A stretch of 64,000 bases of DNA, taken from the NCBI GenBank assembly GCA_011033025.1, contig WFMF01000081.1, positions 496,001 to 560,000 of the forward strand, in the 5' to 3' direction. Origin of the DNA: Beroe forskalii. Taxonomy: Eukaryota > Ctenophora > Nuda > Beroida > Beroidae. The position numbers and the translations under genes were made by a program. How positions within the stretch are numbered: position 1 is the first letter of the stretch; each line of letters opens with the position of its first letter. The notes under the pieces were generated by a model, which saw only the letters and a program-made list of their open reading frames with translations, was not told where the DNA came from and did not search any database. Shown piece after piece: positions 27,776 through 39,246 of the stretch.

Positions 27776-28560
27776 ATTGGGATTGGGACAAATGGGATGT
27801 TTGGGACAACTGTGACATTTGGGACAAATGAGACATTAGGAACAGAGAGCAATGGGACTCAAATAGTTGTGTTTGTGAGCAGAATTTTAGCATTATTTTT
27901 GTCACAACATAATATGATATGATAAAGATGGCAGTTCCAATGCAACAAAAGCTGCTTCAATGTAAACATATCAGTTAATTAAGGCCTTCGACCTTAATTT
28001 TCAGACTCATCCAAGTTTATGTGTGTGACTCAGGAATTTCAATTTGAATATATCAGTTTAACATACTAAATTACTTAGTATAGTGGAGTAGCAGTATGGT
28101 TTAGGTAAATTGAGTGATCCATCTAGGCCAGTATTGGGCCTGTATCATGCCAGCTCTACGCCAGTATCAGGCCTATGCCAGTTATACACCATTATCACGC
28201 CAGTAGAGTGCCAGTAGCATCCCAGTATTGTGCCAGTATCAGATCATATACTGGGGTCCTGACTTTAAGTTAGTTTTGATTGGCGCAATACTGGCATGGT
28301 ACCTCTGCTATTGGCCCATATTGGTGCGCTACTTGCCTAGACAGATCACTCAATTTACCATGGTTTAGAAGCACGATATAGATTTCAGGCAGAAATAGTC
28401 AGAAATTTTTTGAATGATAAAAACAAGCATCAATTTAAAAATCACTTATTTTTTCTCACTTTTTTATTTGTCCCAAATGTCTCAAATGACAGTCCCTAAC
28501 TCGAAAAATGTAAATTGGGACTGGGACATTTGGGACAGTGACATTATATAATATATAGTT
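27776..28560. repeat. GGGACA-rich flank repeat, left copy
   Basis: Contains TTGGGACAAATG-type words at 27785-27850 and their complements at 28455-28545, plus GGCAGTTCCAATGCAAC at 27928. A related tract with GGACTCAAA, GACAAATGGG and GACAGTTCCAATGC lies at 31090-31600 on the other side of the secreted-protein gene. Confidence 0.5.
28104..28359. mobile_element. 256-bp MITE with 8-bp target duplication
   Basis: Ends GGTAAATTGAGTGATC and GATCACTCAATTTACC are perfect 16-base inverted repeats. The perfect 8-bp duplication ATGGTTTA flanks them at 28096-28103 and 28360-28367. The interior contains several GCCAGTAT-type repeats. The 8-bp duplication fits hAT or P-type elements, but the ends differ from the larger hAT copies here. 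Confidence 0.88.
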
Positions 28561-28708
28561 AAGACATCTAATTAGTTAAGACATCTAATAAAGCTAATGA
28601 GTAATGAACATACTGTTGCAGACATTGAGGAGTGTCATTGAATCACAATTGATTGTATGTTTAATAAGTTTTTAGTCAATAGACCAATTTAATGCTTTGA
28701 CTTAGAAG

Positions 28709-31036
28709 TTACTGACAGAATATAGATAGAGCATAAGACAGCTCAGTGTGTGCTGTGATATCAATATATGCCTTCCCAGGTCCATTAAATGCCATTTGCA
28801 TATCTAAAAGTACTTCTTGTGTCTTGTAAGGATCAACATCACTTTCTGTTATAGCAGCTGCTCCCTTTATATCAGTGAAATACTGCAAAACATCACGTGG
28901 TGTTAAACCTTCTGCAGTTTTGTAAGCAAGTATGACATGCTTCTTAAGGTAATCCTTGCTGATACCCATGACTCTCTCCACATCTTTGAACGTGGGTGAA
29001 TCACAAAAACATTTTTTACAGCCAATTACTTTAAATGTTTCCATGAGACTCCAAATATGATTTATCATTTTTCCTGAATCAAGTTTTTTATGTTCTTCTA
29101 GATTCCTATCACATATTTTCTTTGTGCAGACTGTAGGTGCATTATATGACTTGAATATTTCAGGTAAATCATCAGGGGCATTCAAATTTCTGTTTCTTAA
29201 GTCTGTTAGGAGTAGAACCTGCCCTGGGCCAATGCACCAGCCTGTGATATTTCCACTGTCCAGGAACTCGTCGACCAAGAGCTCTGTACCAAAATCTGAG
29301 ACGGTTATTGGTCTCATATCATCCTTGCACCAGTCATAACCAGTCCAATACTTGTCATAATCTATAAGTATGTCCTTTTTCATGGATTTCATGCTATCAG
29401 GCACCATGTAATAAGATGACCAACTATCTGACTGCATACCATTACCATACATATCATCCATGTGTCTTTCATAAGACCAGTCATTACCACCTGACAAATT
29501 ATCTGACTGCTTGGATGTATCTGCTACTGCATGCAAGTAGTCTACATAAGACCAATCTGAATAATAACTGTTTCTGTATTCCATTGTAACTGTTTCTGTA
29601 TTCCATTGCATTGAAGGATCTGTATGCCATTGAGCACCAAACCAATACGGTTTTGTATGTGTTAAACGGCCATCATTAAACCCTGAATCATCAGAAAACC
29701 AATTAGAATTCCACTCATCATCAGACCAATTTGATTGGGGATATGGGTCATGATATGATCCTCCATTATCAGAATACCCATTAGAATTCGATTCAGCATC
29801 AGACCAATGTGATTGTGGATATGGGTCATCATATAACCCTCCATTATCAGAATACCCATTAGAATTCGATTCAGCATCAGACCAATGTGATTGTGGATAT
29901 GGGTCATCATATGATCCTCCATTATCATAAGACCAATTAGAATTCGATTCAGCATCAGACCAATGTGATTGTGGATATGGGTCATGATATGATCCTCCAT
30001 TATCAGAAGACCCATTAGAATTCGATTCAGCATCAGACCAATGTGATTGTGGATATGGGTCATCATATAACCCTCCATTATCAGAATACCCATTAGAATT
30101 CCATTCAGCATCAGACCAATGTGATTGTGGATATGGGTCATGATATGATCCTCCATTATCAGAATACCCATTAGAATTCCATTCAGCATCAGGCAAATTT
30201 GATTGGGGATATGGGTTATCATATGATCCTCCATTATCAGAAGACCACATAGAGTAAGAGGAAGTGGACCACAGGGAGTTTGATTGACCAATACTTGGAG
30301 TTAATGTGTATACGTGATCCCACAGTGACCATGATGAGTCCCATGGAGACCAATCTGCAGATGTTCCATCATTGAAATTATTATGATTTGGTATCATGTC
30401 TGTACTTTCATCCAAAGACTGCATCATTAAATTGTCATAAGAAACATCGTTTGTTGGCTCAGTTAACTGTTCAGTCTCAGAAGCTTTTTGATTGCCCTTC
30501 TTAGGATTTTCATTTCCAGCATCATGCATCATATAGCGCATGAAAGCTTCATACTCTTCATTGCTCATAGGTCCATTATCTTGTTCACTTTTACTTGGTG
30601 GCTCTGTGTTGAAGGGGCTCCAATTTGATGCGAACTTTCCATGACTCAATTGATGAGGGTACGATGTTGAAGGTTTGAAAAACATTGTTTTGGCATATGG
30701 GTCTCTTGGCCCATAATAGTTTCCTGTTTCATAGTAGTCTGGGTAGTCTCTTGGTCCATTATTATCTCTTGCTCCATAATTGTTTCCTGTTCCATGGTAG
30801 TCTGGGTAGTCTCTTGGTCCATTGGCATTATTATCTCTTGCTCCATAATAGTCTCTTGGCCCATTATCTTTTGTATTTGTATTGCCATAATAATTATTAT
30901 CTACATGACCATAGTACATCTGCTGGGCCATGTAAGCCTCATAATTATCCTCAGCTGAAACCTCCTTGTTTCTAAAAAATGCTGCATTTGGGTTCAGCAT
31001 ATATGCATGGAGCAAGAATAATACAATTAGTTGCAT
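28709..31036 (-). CDS. secreted Tyr/Asn/Trp-rich tandem-repeat protein, unknown family
   Basis: A 775-residue frame without introns; a good acceptor (TTTTCAACCAG) sits three bases before the ATG, so a 5'-UTR intron is likely. Residues 1-19 form a signal peptide (MQLIVLFLLHAYMLNPNAAF). Residues about 58-112 repeat NGPRDY and YGARDN. Residues about 262-445 hold seven copies of a 26-residue unit (78 bp), including GGSYHDPYPQSHWSDAEWNS. Residues about 545-775 form a non-repetitive domain with eight cysteines (WCKDD, WCIGPG, VCTKKIC, GCKKCFC, FCQ), suggesting four disulfides. No transmembrane segment follows the signal. Composition (Tyr, Trp, Asn, Ser, Asp) resembles structural, adhesive or matrix proteins, but I recognise no homolog. 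The flanks carry related GGGACA-rich repeats. Confidence 0.8.
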   Translation of the reverse strand: MQLIVLFLLHAYMLNPNAAFFRNKEVSAEDNYEAYMAQQMYYGHVDNNYYGNTNTKDNGPRDYYGARDNNANGPRDYPDYHGTGNNYGARDNNGPRDYPDYYETGNYYGPRDPYAKTMFFKPSTSYPHQLSHGKFASNWSPFNTEPPSKSEQDNGPMSNEEYEAFMRYMMHDAGNENPKKGNQKASETEQLTEPTNDVSYDNLMMQSLDESTDMIPNHNNFNDGTSADWSPWDSSWSLWDHVYTLTPSIGQSNSLWSTSSYSMWSSDNGGSYDNPYPQSNLPDAEWNSNGYSDNGGSYHDPYPQSHWSDAEWNSNGYSDNGGLYDDPYPQSHWSDAESNSNGSSDNGGSYHDPYPQSHWSDAESNSNWSYDNGGSYDDPYPQSHWSDAESNSNGYSDNGGLYDDPYPQSHWSDAESNSNGYSDNGGSYHDPYPQSNWSDDEWNSNWFSDDSGFNDGRLTHTKPYWFGAQWHTDPSMQWNTETVTMEYRNSYYSDWSYVDYLHAVADTSKQSDNLSGGNDWSYERHMDDMYGNGMQSDSWSSYYMVPDSMKSMKKDILIDYDKYWTGYDWCKDDMRPITVSDFGTELLVDEFLDSGNITGWCIGPGQVLLLTDLRNRNLNAPDDLPEIFKSYNAPTVCTKKICDRNLEEHKKLDSGKMINHIWSLMETFKVIGCKKCFCDSPTFKDVERVMGISKDYLKKHVILAYKTAEGLTPRDVLQYFTDIKGAAAITESDVDPYKTQEVLLDMQMAFNGPGKAYIDITAHTELSYALSIFCQ
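29700..30240. repeat. 78-bp coding repeats
   Basis: Seven in-frame units spaced exactly 78 bp apart within the secreted-protein gene (landmark GGATATGGGTCAT on the plus strand at 29739, 29817 and onwards). Units differ at a few codons (SY/LY, HD/DD, EW/ES), with outer units more divergent than inner ones. Confidence 0.93.
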
Positions 31037-31089
31037 CTCCTGGTTGAAAATGAGAGGTTAAGGCTCAGATAACTATTAGATAAATTTAT

Positions 31090-31600
31090 CAAAAGGGGCG
31101 TGGGGTGCACAATGAAGAATGGGGACAGAGACAATAAATAGGGACTCAAAGGAGTGAAAACGGACAAATGGGAGAAATTAGACAAGCAGAAGTTTGCTCT
31201 GGTGTGTTTGTCCTCAGCAGTTATAAGCATTCTTTGCCTCATCAACTATGATACTAGAAAGACCATGACAGTTCCAATGCATTGAAATTGCAACAATGTC
31301 ACATCATGTTTGATTAAAGCAAAAATTACAATGTAAAGTAGTTGCTGCATTGGTATTGCCACGTTTTTTTCTATCATAGGTTTTGAATTAAGGAATGCTT
31401 AACCAATAACCACTGTAGACAATACAACCAAATATGCTTTTTATCCAGTTACAGTATATAGTAAAATAAGTCAAAATTCATTTGAAAAATAAATTGATAC
31501 TAAGGTCCTTTTATGATTGAAGATTCCATGATTATTTTTTCATTGTCTGATTTGTCCCGAATACCAGTCCCAAACTCAAGAGAAATAAATTGAGATAGTG
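31090..31600. repeat. GGGACA-rich flank repeat, right copy
   Basis: Diverged counterpart of the tract at 27776-28560, on the other side of the secreted-protein gene. Shared words are GGGACTCAAA, GACAGTTCCAATGCA and TTTGTCCCGAA. Confidence 0.45.
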
Positions 31601-32590
31601 ACACTCCCCAATACATGATTCCTCCCTATCGTAAGATTAAGACGAAACCTGACAATTGTATAGCAATCTCTCATTTCAGGAAGGTAACCCACTATGGCAA
31701 ATGGAATATGAAGTATTTATATTTCTATTCAGCAAATAAAATTGGTACTTGATCTAAGTTTTGGGAGCAGTGAGAAAACAATCCTTCAAATAATGGGCCA
31801 AAAAGCACAAACCATTCAACACTTAATTCTTGTGAGCAGTGAACCATGAGGGATTAAATATCATTCCTCATTTCTATTTACATGCATTAACTTTAATTTG
31901 TTTCCTGGGATTTGCATTGGATTTTGAAATCGTATTAACGAGCATTACAAGTGCCAAGTATAAATATTTATTTATGAATAATATTGTCTTATGTGCCTAA
32001 TATGCATGTTAATACTGGCCCAAAAGCAGCTATGATTTAGTAATTCGCTGCATTGAGGCATGGCCATAACATTTAACATGAATTTATTTTTTATTTATTT
32101 TAAGGATGTTGATAATGACAATTGGCTTGCTTCTGGTAAAAACAACAATTGATTTTTAATTAAATTTCTATTGATGCACACACAGTATCTATTTACTAAT
32201 CACTATTTAGTATCCCCCTCCTTCGTTTCCATAAACGGTTAGCACGGTTAGCAGTGCTAATGGGAGGAATTTTTTTGATACTGGGAGGATTTTGTGAAAT
32301 TGCCAAAAAATATTATTTTTAAGATATTTGCCAGAATAGCTTATTAGTAGCGTTCTGAGAAATAATCCCAGTGAAATGCATACAGTAGTTACCTAACGAA
32401 TGCACGTATGCAATTATTGAAGCTATGAATGAAATATTGATTATTAGAACAGTACTTCCTATATGATTTAAATCGTCATCCCATCATTACTTTTCCATAT
32501 TAGAACATGAGCGAAGTTTGATTGTGTCATTTTTGTCTACAAGTTCAAATGAGAGTAAAAATCCTATCGCGGCTACAATTCAGTTTATTG
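31601..32590. other. no gene recognised
   Basis: AT-rich intergenic sequence. From about 32130 it includes CACAGTATCTATTTACTA and TTTAGTATCCCCC, matched by similar words at 34030-34085. These may mark the two sides of one repetitive unit enclosing the tandem array. Confidence 0.4.
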
Positions 32591-33690
32591 TTCAAAATGC
32601 CTGGCTGCTGCCCCAGACCCCTGCCCAATAGCTCAATAGATTTAATTTTCATCTCTGAAGACAATTTTCATCATTAATAAGGATCAAATACTTTGGAATT
32701 AGACTTAAATAAGAGTTAATCTCTTATTGAGATGACAATTCTATTCAGTTAAAAACGTCCAGCTTCTGGGGGCTGCCGCCCCCAGACCCCTGCTTACTGG
32801 ATTTGTATTATCATATCTGTAAAGATTTTTCATTTCAAATACGGCCTATGGGCCAAGCAAATGCTTGGGAATAAGACTGAAATAAGAGTTAAAATCCTAT
32901 TAATATGACAAGTCTATTCGGTTATAAATGTCCAGCTTCTGGGGGCTGCCGCCCCCAGACCCCTGCTTACTAGATTTCATTATCATCTCTGTAAAGATTT
33001 TTCATTTCAAATACGGCCTATGGGCCAAGCAAATGCTTGGAAATAAGACTGAAATGCTTGGAAATAAGACTGAAATAAGAGTTATAAACCTATAAATATT
33101 ACAATTCTATTCGGTTAAAAACGTCCAGCTTCTGGGGGCTGCCGCTCCCAGACCCCTGCTTACTGGATTTCATCATCATATCTGTAAAAAATTTCATTTC
33201 AAATACGGCCTACTGGCCAAGCAAATGCTATGAAATTAGACTGTAATAAGACTTTAAATCCTAGTGATATGACAATTCTATTGGGTTAAAACGTCCAGCT
33301 TCTGGGGGCTGCCGCCCCCAGACCCCTACTTACTGGGTTTCATCATCATCTCTGTAAAGATTTTTCATTTCAAATACAGCCTACGGGAAAAGCAAATGCC
33401 TTGAAATTAGACTGAAATAAGAGTTTAAATCCTATTGATATGAGAATTCTATTCAGTAAAAAAACGTCCAGCTTCTGGGGGCTGTCACCCCCAGACCCCT
33501 GCTTACTGGATTTCATTATCATCTTTGTGGAAATTCTTCATTTTAACATCGGGCTAAATACTTTGAAATTATCCAGAATTTTTATCTTAATGGGAGTGAA
33601 AATCCTATTGAGGTGAAGATTTAATCAATAGAAAACGTCTGGCTTCTGGGGGCTGCCGCCCCCAGACCCCCGCATACTCAAACTGGATTT
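32590..33690. repeat. tandem repeat of about 175 bp with GC palindrome
   Basis: Six to seven units centred at about 32600, 32760, 32930, 33125, 33293, 33470 and 33648. Each contains CTTCTGGGGGCTGCCGCCCC, a near-perfect palindrome in otherwise AT-rich DNA, followed by AGACCCCTGCTTACTGGATT and CATTTCAAATACGGCCTA. GGGAGGA words flank the array at 32260 and 33785. The GC hairpin in each unit could be a protein-binding or folding element. Confidence 0.88.
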
Positions 33691-34867
33691 TATACTGAAG
33701 TATAAGTTAAAATCCTGTTAGTGTTAGTTCTGAGGGCTGTCGTCTCCAGAATCTCTTTCACTAGTTAGAAATTCAATTTAAATTTACTGGGAGGATTTTA
33801 CATGCTGCTAATGGGAGGAAAAACCTTTTTGGAAGGCAAGTCCCCCTGATAATTTCCAATTCTCTGTAATTTATATGTCATAAAGACGTGCAATTTGTAA
33901 AGATTACGAAGAAATTGCATGTGTTGCTTCTCATTTTGTCGCAGATGAGAGGAAATTCATCAGAATTCATCAGAAAAAATCATCCATTTAAATTCAAATT
34001 AATTCCTATTGAGATTTTGATGCACGTACACTGTACAGTTTACAGTATCTATTCACTAGGTAATGATTATTCAGTATCCCCCATCTGACTATTATGCACT
34101 AATACTTTAACCCTGCCGCCTAACACTTGCCATTTTATATTAAAAACTTTATCCCTATCAGCTGCAGCAACCATGTAACCCCTCACACTGTATCCTCTAT
34201 CAATCAATAAATCAACCAAGACTTGTCAATGCTTGTTTGTTGGGTCCTGACTTTAAGTATCATACCTTTTTTAATACAAATTCAACACTGAGGAATGGAT
34301 AAGTTCAAATACTCTCACAAGATGTTGGACTTGCAGTAATTTGTGGTGGATTGCAGAAAGCTTGCGTCAAGCTAAGTATATTTTGATTCCTCAATTCAAT
34401 TTTGATTATTTTGCATCCTCCATAAGTTTATGTTTTAAATACCCCCCCCCCCCTTGTGTAGTACCGTGGTCTCCGTATAAGAATATAACTCTGGCAGGGA
34501 ATTTTATATGATGTATTAATTGTCACTTAATTTACCTGCCAAAACTTCGCTTTAATATTCTGTGCTGGAATTTTGATCTCTGCTTTAGCTTCGAAAAGAG
34601 ACCAGAAAGATTGAAAAGATTTATTTTCCAGTATCCAATTTAAAGTATAAAGACAGAACTCAAATATAAAAACAGCAGACATTAGAAAGAATCAGCTGAC
34701 ACGATATGTCAGACTGTATAACATGCCGCTACACTTCCCTCTTCCTTGACACCATTCGTTAGACTACATACTCACATACACTAAGTCAACTTGTGGCTAA
34801 GGTTAAGCAAAAAAAGTGAATAGGTAACTTAAAACGCCTTATTTTTAGGAGAAGATTGTATGGGAAT
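33691..34867. other. no gene recognised
   Basis: AT-rich sequence with a poly-C run near 34442. No conserved frame or RNA gene seen. Confidence 0.4.
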
Positions 34868-35029
34868 TGGGATAGTTCACATATTACGTAATCAATTTTT
34901 AGCCAATTTCAACTCCCTCCCCCTCGAAATCAAGTTTACAGTAGTTGTATTTGCTACAATAATGTATGTAACGTAATCATTCGGAAACCCCCCTCCCCCT
35001 AGGTGATTACGTTATATGTGAACGATCCC
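34868..35029. mobile_element. 162-bp MITE of the GTTCACATATTACGTAATC family
   Basis: Ends GGGATAGTTCACATATTACG and, reversed, GGGATCGTTCACATATAACG. The interior (CAAGTTTACAGTAGTTGTAT, ATTCGGAAACCCCC) is shared with 55249-55380. The terminal sequence is shared with the larger element at 24186-25333. No target duplication was visible at this copy. Confidence 0.85.
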
Positions 35030-35510
35030 TATCCGTATTATGAAATATCCTTCGCAAATTTTAGACATTCTAAGAAATCTGTAACAGCTTATCTGTGTCC
35101 AGCTACGGTACGTGCCGCATTATTTTTGTTAAGGCCTGTTCGTTACACCTGATGATAATTTTGGACCGAAGCATCCACTGACCACCTACGAGTACACCAT
35201 AGAAACAGTTTAGCTGGTAGAAAACGATCGGTTAGACGAACCAAAACCGAAATAGTGAAATACCGTTCATCTGGGCGTTTTCAGTCAACCGAAACCAATA
35301 TCGTAACCGAATAGGGAACTGTCGGTTAACGGAATCGGAACTGAAATACCGGTTAACTGGCTGTTCTAGCCAACCAAAACCGTGACGGCATTTATTGAGA
35401 AATGGTAACCGGTCGTTTGCTAGACAGGCACAGCACTTTGCCGCGCTGTCACACTGTGGCAATCAATTTATTGCCACACTAACTGAATCTTAGGAATGCG
35501 CGAGTACAAA
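35030..35510. other. ACCGAAAC-rich sequence, no gene
   Basis: Between 35228 and 35410 the words ACCGAAAC, CGGTTAAC and CCAACC recur irregularly. I see no supported gene. Confidence 0.4.
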
Positions 35511-35628
35511 TTAGAGCACAAATTGCGCGATGGGAACGTTCGTGCGAACCATACGTCCTAACCCTAACCGTAACCATTGCGTCACAGGATTACGCACGAG
35601 CGTCCCTTTCGCGCAATTTGTGCTCTAA
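35511..35628. mobile_element. 118-bp MITE
   Basis: Ends TTAGAGCACAAATTGCGCGA and its complement TCGCGCAATTTGTGCTCTAA are perfect 20-base inverted repeats; the pairing continues imperfectly inward. The interior holds CCTAACCCTAACCGTAACC. The terminal TA may be the target duplication. Confidence 0.85.
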
Positions 35629-35632
35629 GGTG

Positions 35633-38600
35633 GGGTTATGTCCGGGTGGTGTTTTGTCCGGGTGGTGTTTTGTCCGCGCACCGTTATGCACATATATTGG
35701 ATGAAATCTGCAAAAATTGTTAGAGTTCTATGGACACTTGCTATACCTTCCTTAGACCATTTAGAACGAAAAAAGCCCGGGAGACAACTTTTTCAGATGG
35801 GGCTCGCCCCATTTTTGGGCCACGCCCTTTTTCCAGTCATCGCACGATCTGAAATACAGTATCTTGGCTTAGGAAGGTCGTACAGACTTCGTTCATAGCT
35901 CAAACGAATCGCAATCATCATGTTTATATACGACTTGTTAATAAACATATGATCTAAAATGCTCAGGAAATGAGTTATGGGCCAAAAACCCATTTTTTGG
36001 GCACTCGCGCCTCATAATTTAGGCGATTATCATATTTTGGCTTAGGAAGGTCGTACAGACTTCGTTCATAGCTCAAACGAATCGCAATCATCATGTTTAT
36101 ATACAACTTGCAATAAGCATATGCTCTTCATGCTCAGGAAATGAGTTATGGGCCAAAAACCCATTTTTTGGGCACTCGCAACTCATAATTTGGGCAATAA
36201 TCATATTTTGGCTTAGGAAGGTTGTACAGACTTCGTTCATAGCTCAAACGAATCGCATTCGTCGTGTTTATACAATTCTTTATGAACATATGCTCTTAAA
36301 TGCTCAGGAAATGAGTAATGGGCCAAAAACCCACTTTTTGGGCACTCGCGACTCATAATTTGGGCAATTATCATATTTTGGCTTAGTAAGGTCGTACAGA
36401 CTTCGTTCATAGCTCAAACGAATCGCAATCATCATGTTTATGTACGACTTGCCATTGAACATATGCTCTAAAATGCTCAGGAAATGAGTTATGGGCCAAA
36501 AACCCATTTTTAGGCTCTCATGACTCATTAAATTTGGTCAATTATCATATCATGGCCCAGGAAGGTTTCAGAGACTTAGTTCATAGTTCAAACGAAACAC
36601 AGCCATCATGTTTTCATGTGACTTGTTTATAAACATGGTAAACATATGCATTAGGTATGCTTTAAAATGCTCAGGGAATGGGTGATGGGCATAACAATAT
36701 TTTTGGGCTCTCACGACTTTTAATTTGGTCATCAAATATCATTTTTAGGACAGCTCAAACTAACTGCATTCATCATAATGTTTATATAAGTTTCAATGAA
36801 GATATCATGCTCTAAAATGGCAAAATGCTCAAAAAATGAGTTATGGGCCAGACCCCATTTTTGGGGTCCATCTAATGGACCCGATTATCGATCTGCTCCA
36901 ATTAAACTTCCCACTTGACCAACATCAGAGTTCTGTTCTATTTTTTCATATTGATAAAACATCAAGTTTGACATATTCTCACAGTGCATTCACTGAGTCA
37001 CTGGTAACTTCATGAAGTTTATCCGTCAGTCAGAAGGGCCATCATATGTTCGACCACCTCAAGGTTGATGTTTTGTAGTTTAGTCTGAGTTCAAATAGCT
37101 GCAGCTGTAACCACAGACTAGAGGGTTGCTTGGTTGCAGGTATCCAAGCAAAAAAATTCTACAATGCAACTTCTAACGACTCAAACATTTTTGTAATTCT
37201 TACATCCACAATCTCCATTCTACTGGCACCTTGTTTCACAATTTCGGCCCTTGGACTGATAAAGATCTTTTATACATACCTATTGTGTATGATTTGCTGG
37301 AGAGCGTGACTTCGACAGTGGAGACTGGAGGAATGATAGCTATAGAACCTGGTCTTGATGTTGTTGTGAACGTGATGCCACAACAGTTTGAAACAACTTT
37401 GTGGAGGATCTTCCACATTATCAAAATTACATAGGGTACCCGCCAGTGTTGCAGTGACATGAGGTTCAGTTGAGCAAGTCGTTCCCAATAGTTGTGATCA
37501 TGCTGTAGACCCCGTATGCAACCAGTGAACGTTCTCTGTTCCCCCTCTAAGAGCTGGATTTCTGTATCTTTGCAGGGGTTCCACAGTGGGCAACAGAATG
37601 TTCCTCACTAGCGACTTTTAGTCCTTTAGAGAGTCAACATTAAGTCATGTCACGAGTTTTAAATACATTGAAAACCTTGGACAAAGAGCTTCTAGCTTTT
37701 GACACTGTATTCCCAATGTGCCAAGACCAACTGAGATCACTTTATATTTTTATACAAGAACTTCATCGGAAATTTCGTAGCACTAGGTTTCAGCAACAGA
37801 CGAGTTCGAAATTAGAGCTTTCACGTAGCAAGTTATTTCTTTGTGACCATCATAGGATCCTGTACAGATCATCTTGAAGCAGCATGCAGTCTTCTAGGCA
37901 GGCATTCGCCAGTTTGTTTAGAAATTCAAGTATCATCAGGAAAAAGGCTCAGCTGAGCTGATGAAGCCACTACTTGTTCTATGTCATTCGTCAACAATAT
38001 GAAGAGGAGTGGCCACTGGTCTTTGTATGATTCTTTGATAAACACCGTTCAAAACCTTGGCAAGATCATCACCATTCAAAACCACCACTTGATCTTAATC
38101 AGTGCAAAACGACTGGATCCATCTTATAAATTTGTTGTGAAACCCATTTAGTCAACCTTATCAAAAGCTTTTCCATGGTCCATGTAGATAGAATCTGTGT
38201 CTTGATCATGTGTTAACCCTTCTAATATATCATGAAAGTGATACATCATTTGATTTATACAGCTCCAGTAGTCCAGTATGATCTGAAACAGTGTTTTTCT
38301 CAGTTAACAGGTTGTTAGATTCAAGATACTACACAATGTGATTTCACTTTTCTGACAACTATCTTGTACACTTTCAGTTGAACACTAAATTATCAGTTGT
38401 GAGGACCTCAGTTTTGGGTTCTTGGCATCTTATTCAATTGCTGAGCATTTGAGAGCATATGTTCATTAGCAAGTCGTGTATAAACACGATGATTGCGATT
38501 CGTTTGAGCTATGAACGAAGTCTGTACGACCTTACTAAGCCAAAATATGATAATTGCCCAAATTATGAGTCGGGAGTGCCCAAAAAGTGGGTTTTTGGCC

Positions 38601-39246
38601 CATAACTCATTTCCTGAGCATTTTAGAGCATATGTTTATTACAAGTTGTATATAAACATGATGATTGCGATTCGTTTGAGCTATGAACGAAGTCTGTACG
38701 ACCTTCCTAAGCAGAAATATGATTATTGCCCAAATTATGAGTCGCAAGTGCCCAAAAAATGGGTTTTTGGCCCATAACTCATTTCCTGAGCATTTTAGAG
38801 CATATGTTTATTACAAGTTGTATATAAACATGATGATTGCGATTCGTTTGAGCTATGAACGAAGTCTGTACGACCTTCCTAAGCCGAAATATGATAATTG
38901 CCCAAATTATGAGGCGCGAGTGCCCAAAAAATGGGTTTTTGGCCCATAACTCATTTCCTGAGCATTTTAGAGCATATGTTAATTAACAAGTCGTATATAA
39001 ACATGATGATTGCGATTCGTTTGAGCTATGAACGAAGTCTGTACGACCTTCCTAAGCCAAGATATGGTATTTCAGATCGTGGGATGACTGGAAAAAGGGC
39101 GTGGCCCAAAAATGGGGCGAGCCCCATCTGAAAAAGTTGTCTCCCGGGCTTTTTTCGTTCGAAATGGTCTAAGGAAGGTATGACAAGTGTCCATAGAACT
39201 CTAACAATTTTTGCAGACAAATGTGCATAACTTACCAGACATAACG
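35633..39246. mobile_element. fold-back element with tandem-repeat arms
   Basis: Two long arms are inverted copies of each other. The outer ends contain GTTATGTC and GACATAAC, followed by AATTTTTGCAGA/TCTGCAAAAATT and CCCGGGAGACAACTTTTTCA with its complement. Each arm then holds a tandem array with a unit of about 172 bp: at least four units at 35860-36540 and three at 38450-39060. Unit landmarks are TTGGCTTAGGAAGGTCGTAC, CTCAAACGAATCGCAATCAT and GGGCCAAAAACCCATTTTTT. The central 1.5 kb contains a decayed non-LTR retrotransposon. The architecture recalls Drosophila FB elements, but no sequence relation is claimed. No target duplication was identified. Confidence 0.85.
37190..38330 (-). pseudogene. 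decayed non-LTR retrotransposon (CR1/Jockey-like reverse transcriptase)
   Basis: Reading the minus strand with several frame changes and stops shows reverse transcriptase landmarks in order: IYMDHGKAFDKVD (the F/Y-D-x-x-KAFD block), then VLNGVYQRI (worn GVPQG block), LLFILLTNDI, and LFPDDT where FADD is expected. Further on are ERLAQLNLMSLQHWR and LWNKVPVEWR, which match the C-terminal tail of CR1/Jockey-like LINEs. Frameshifts and stops make it non-functional. It lies exactly between the inverted arms of the fold-back element. Confidence 0.8.
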
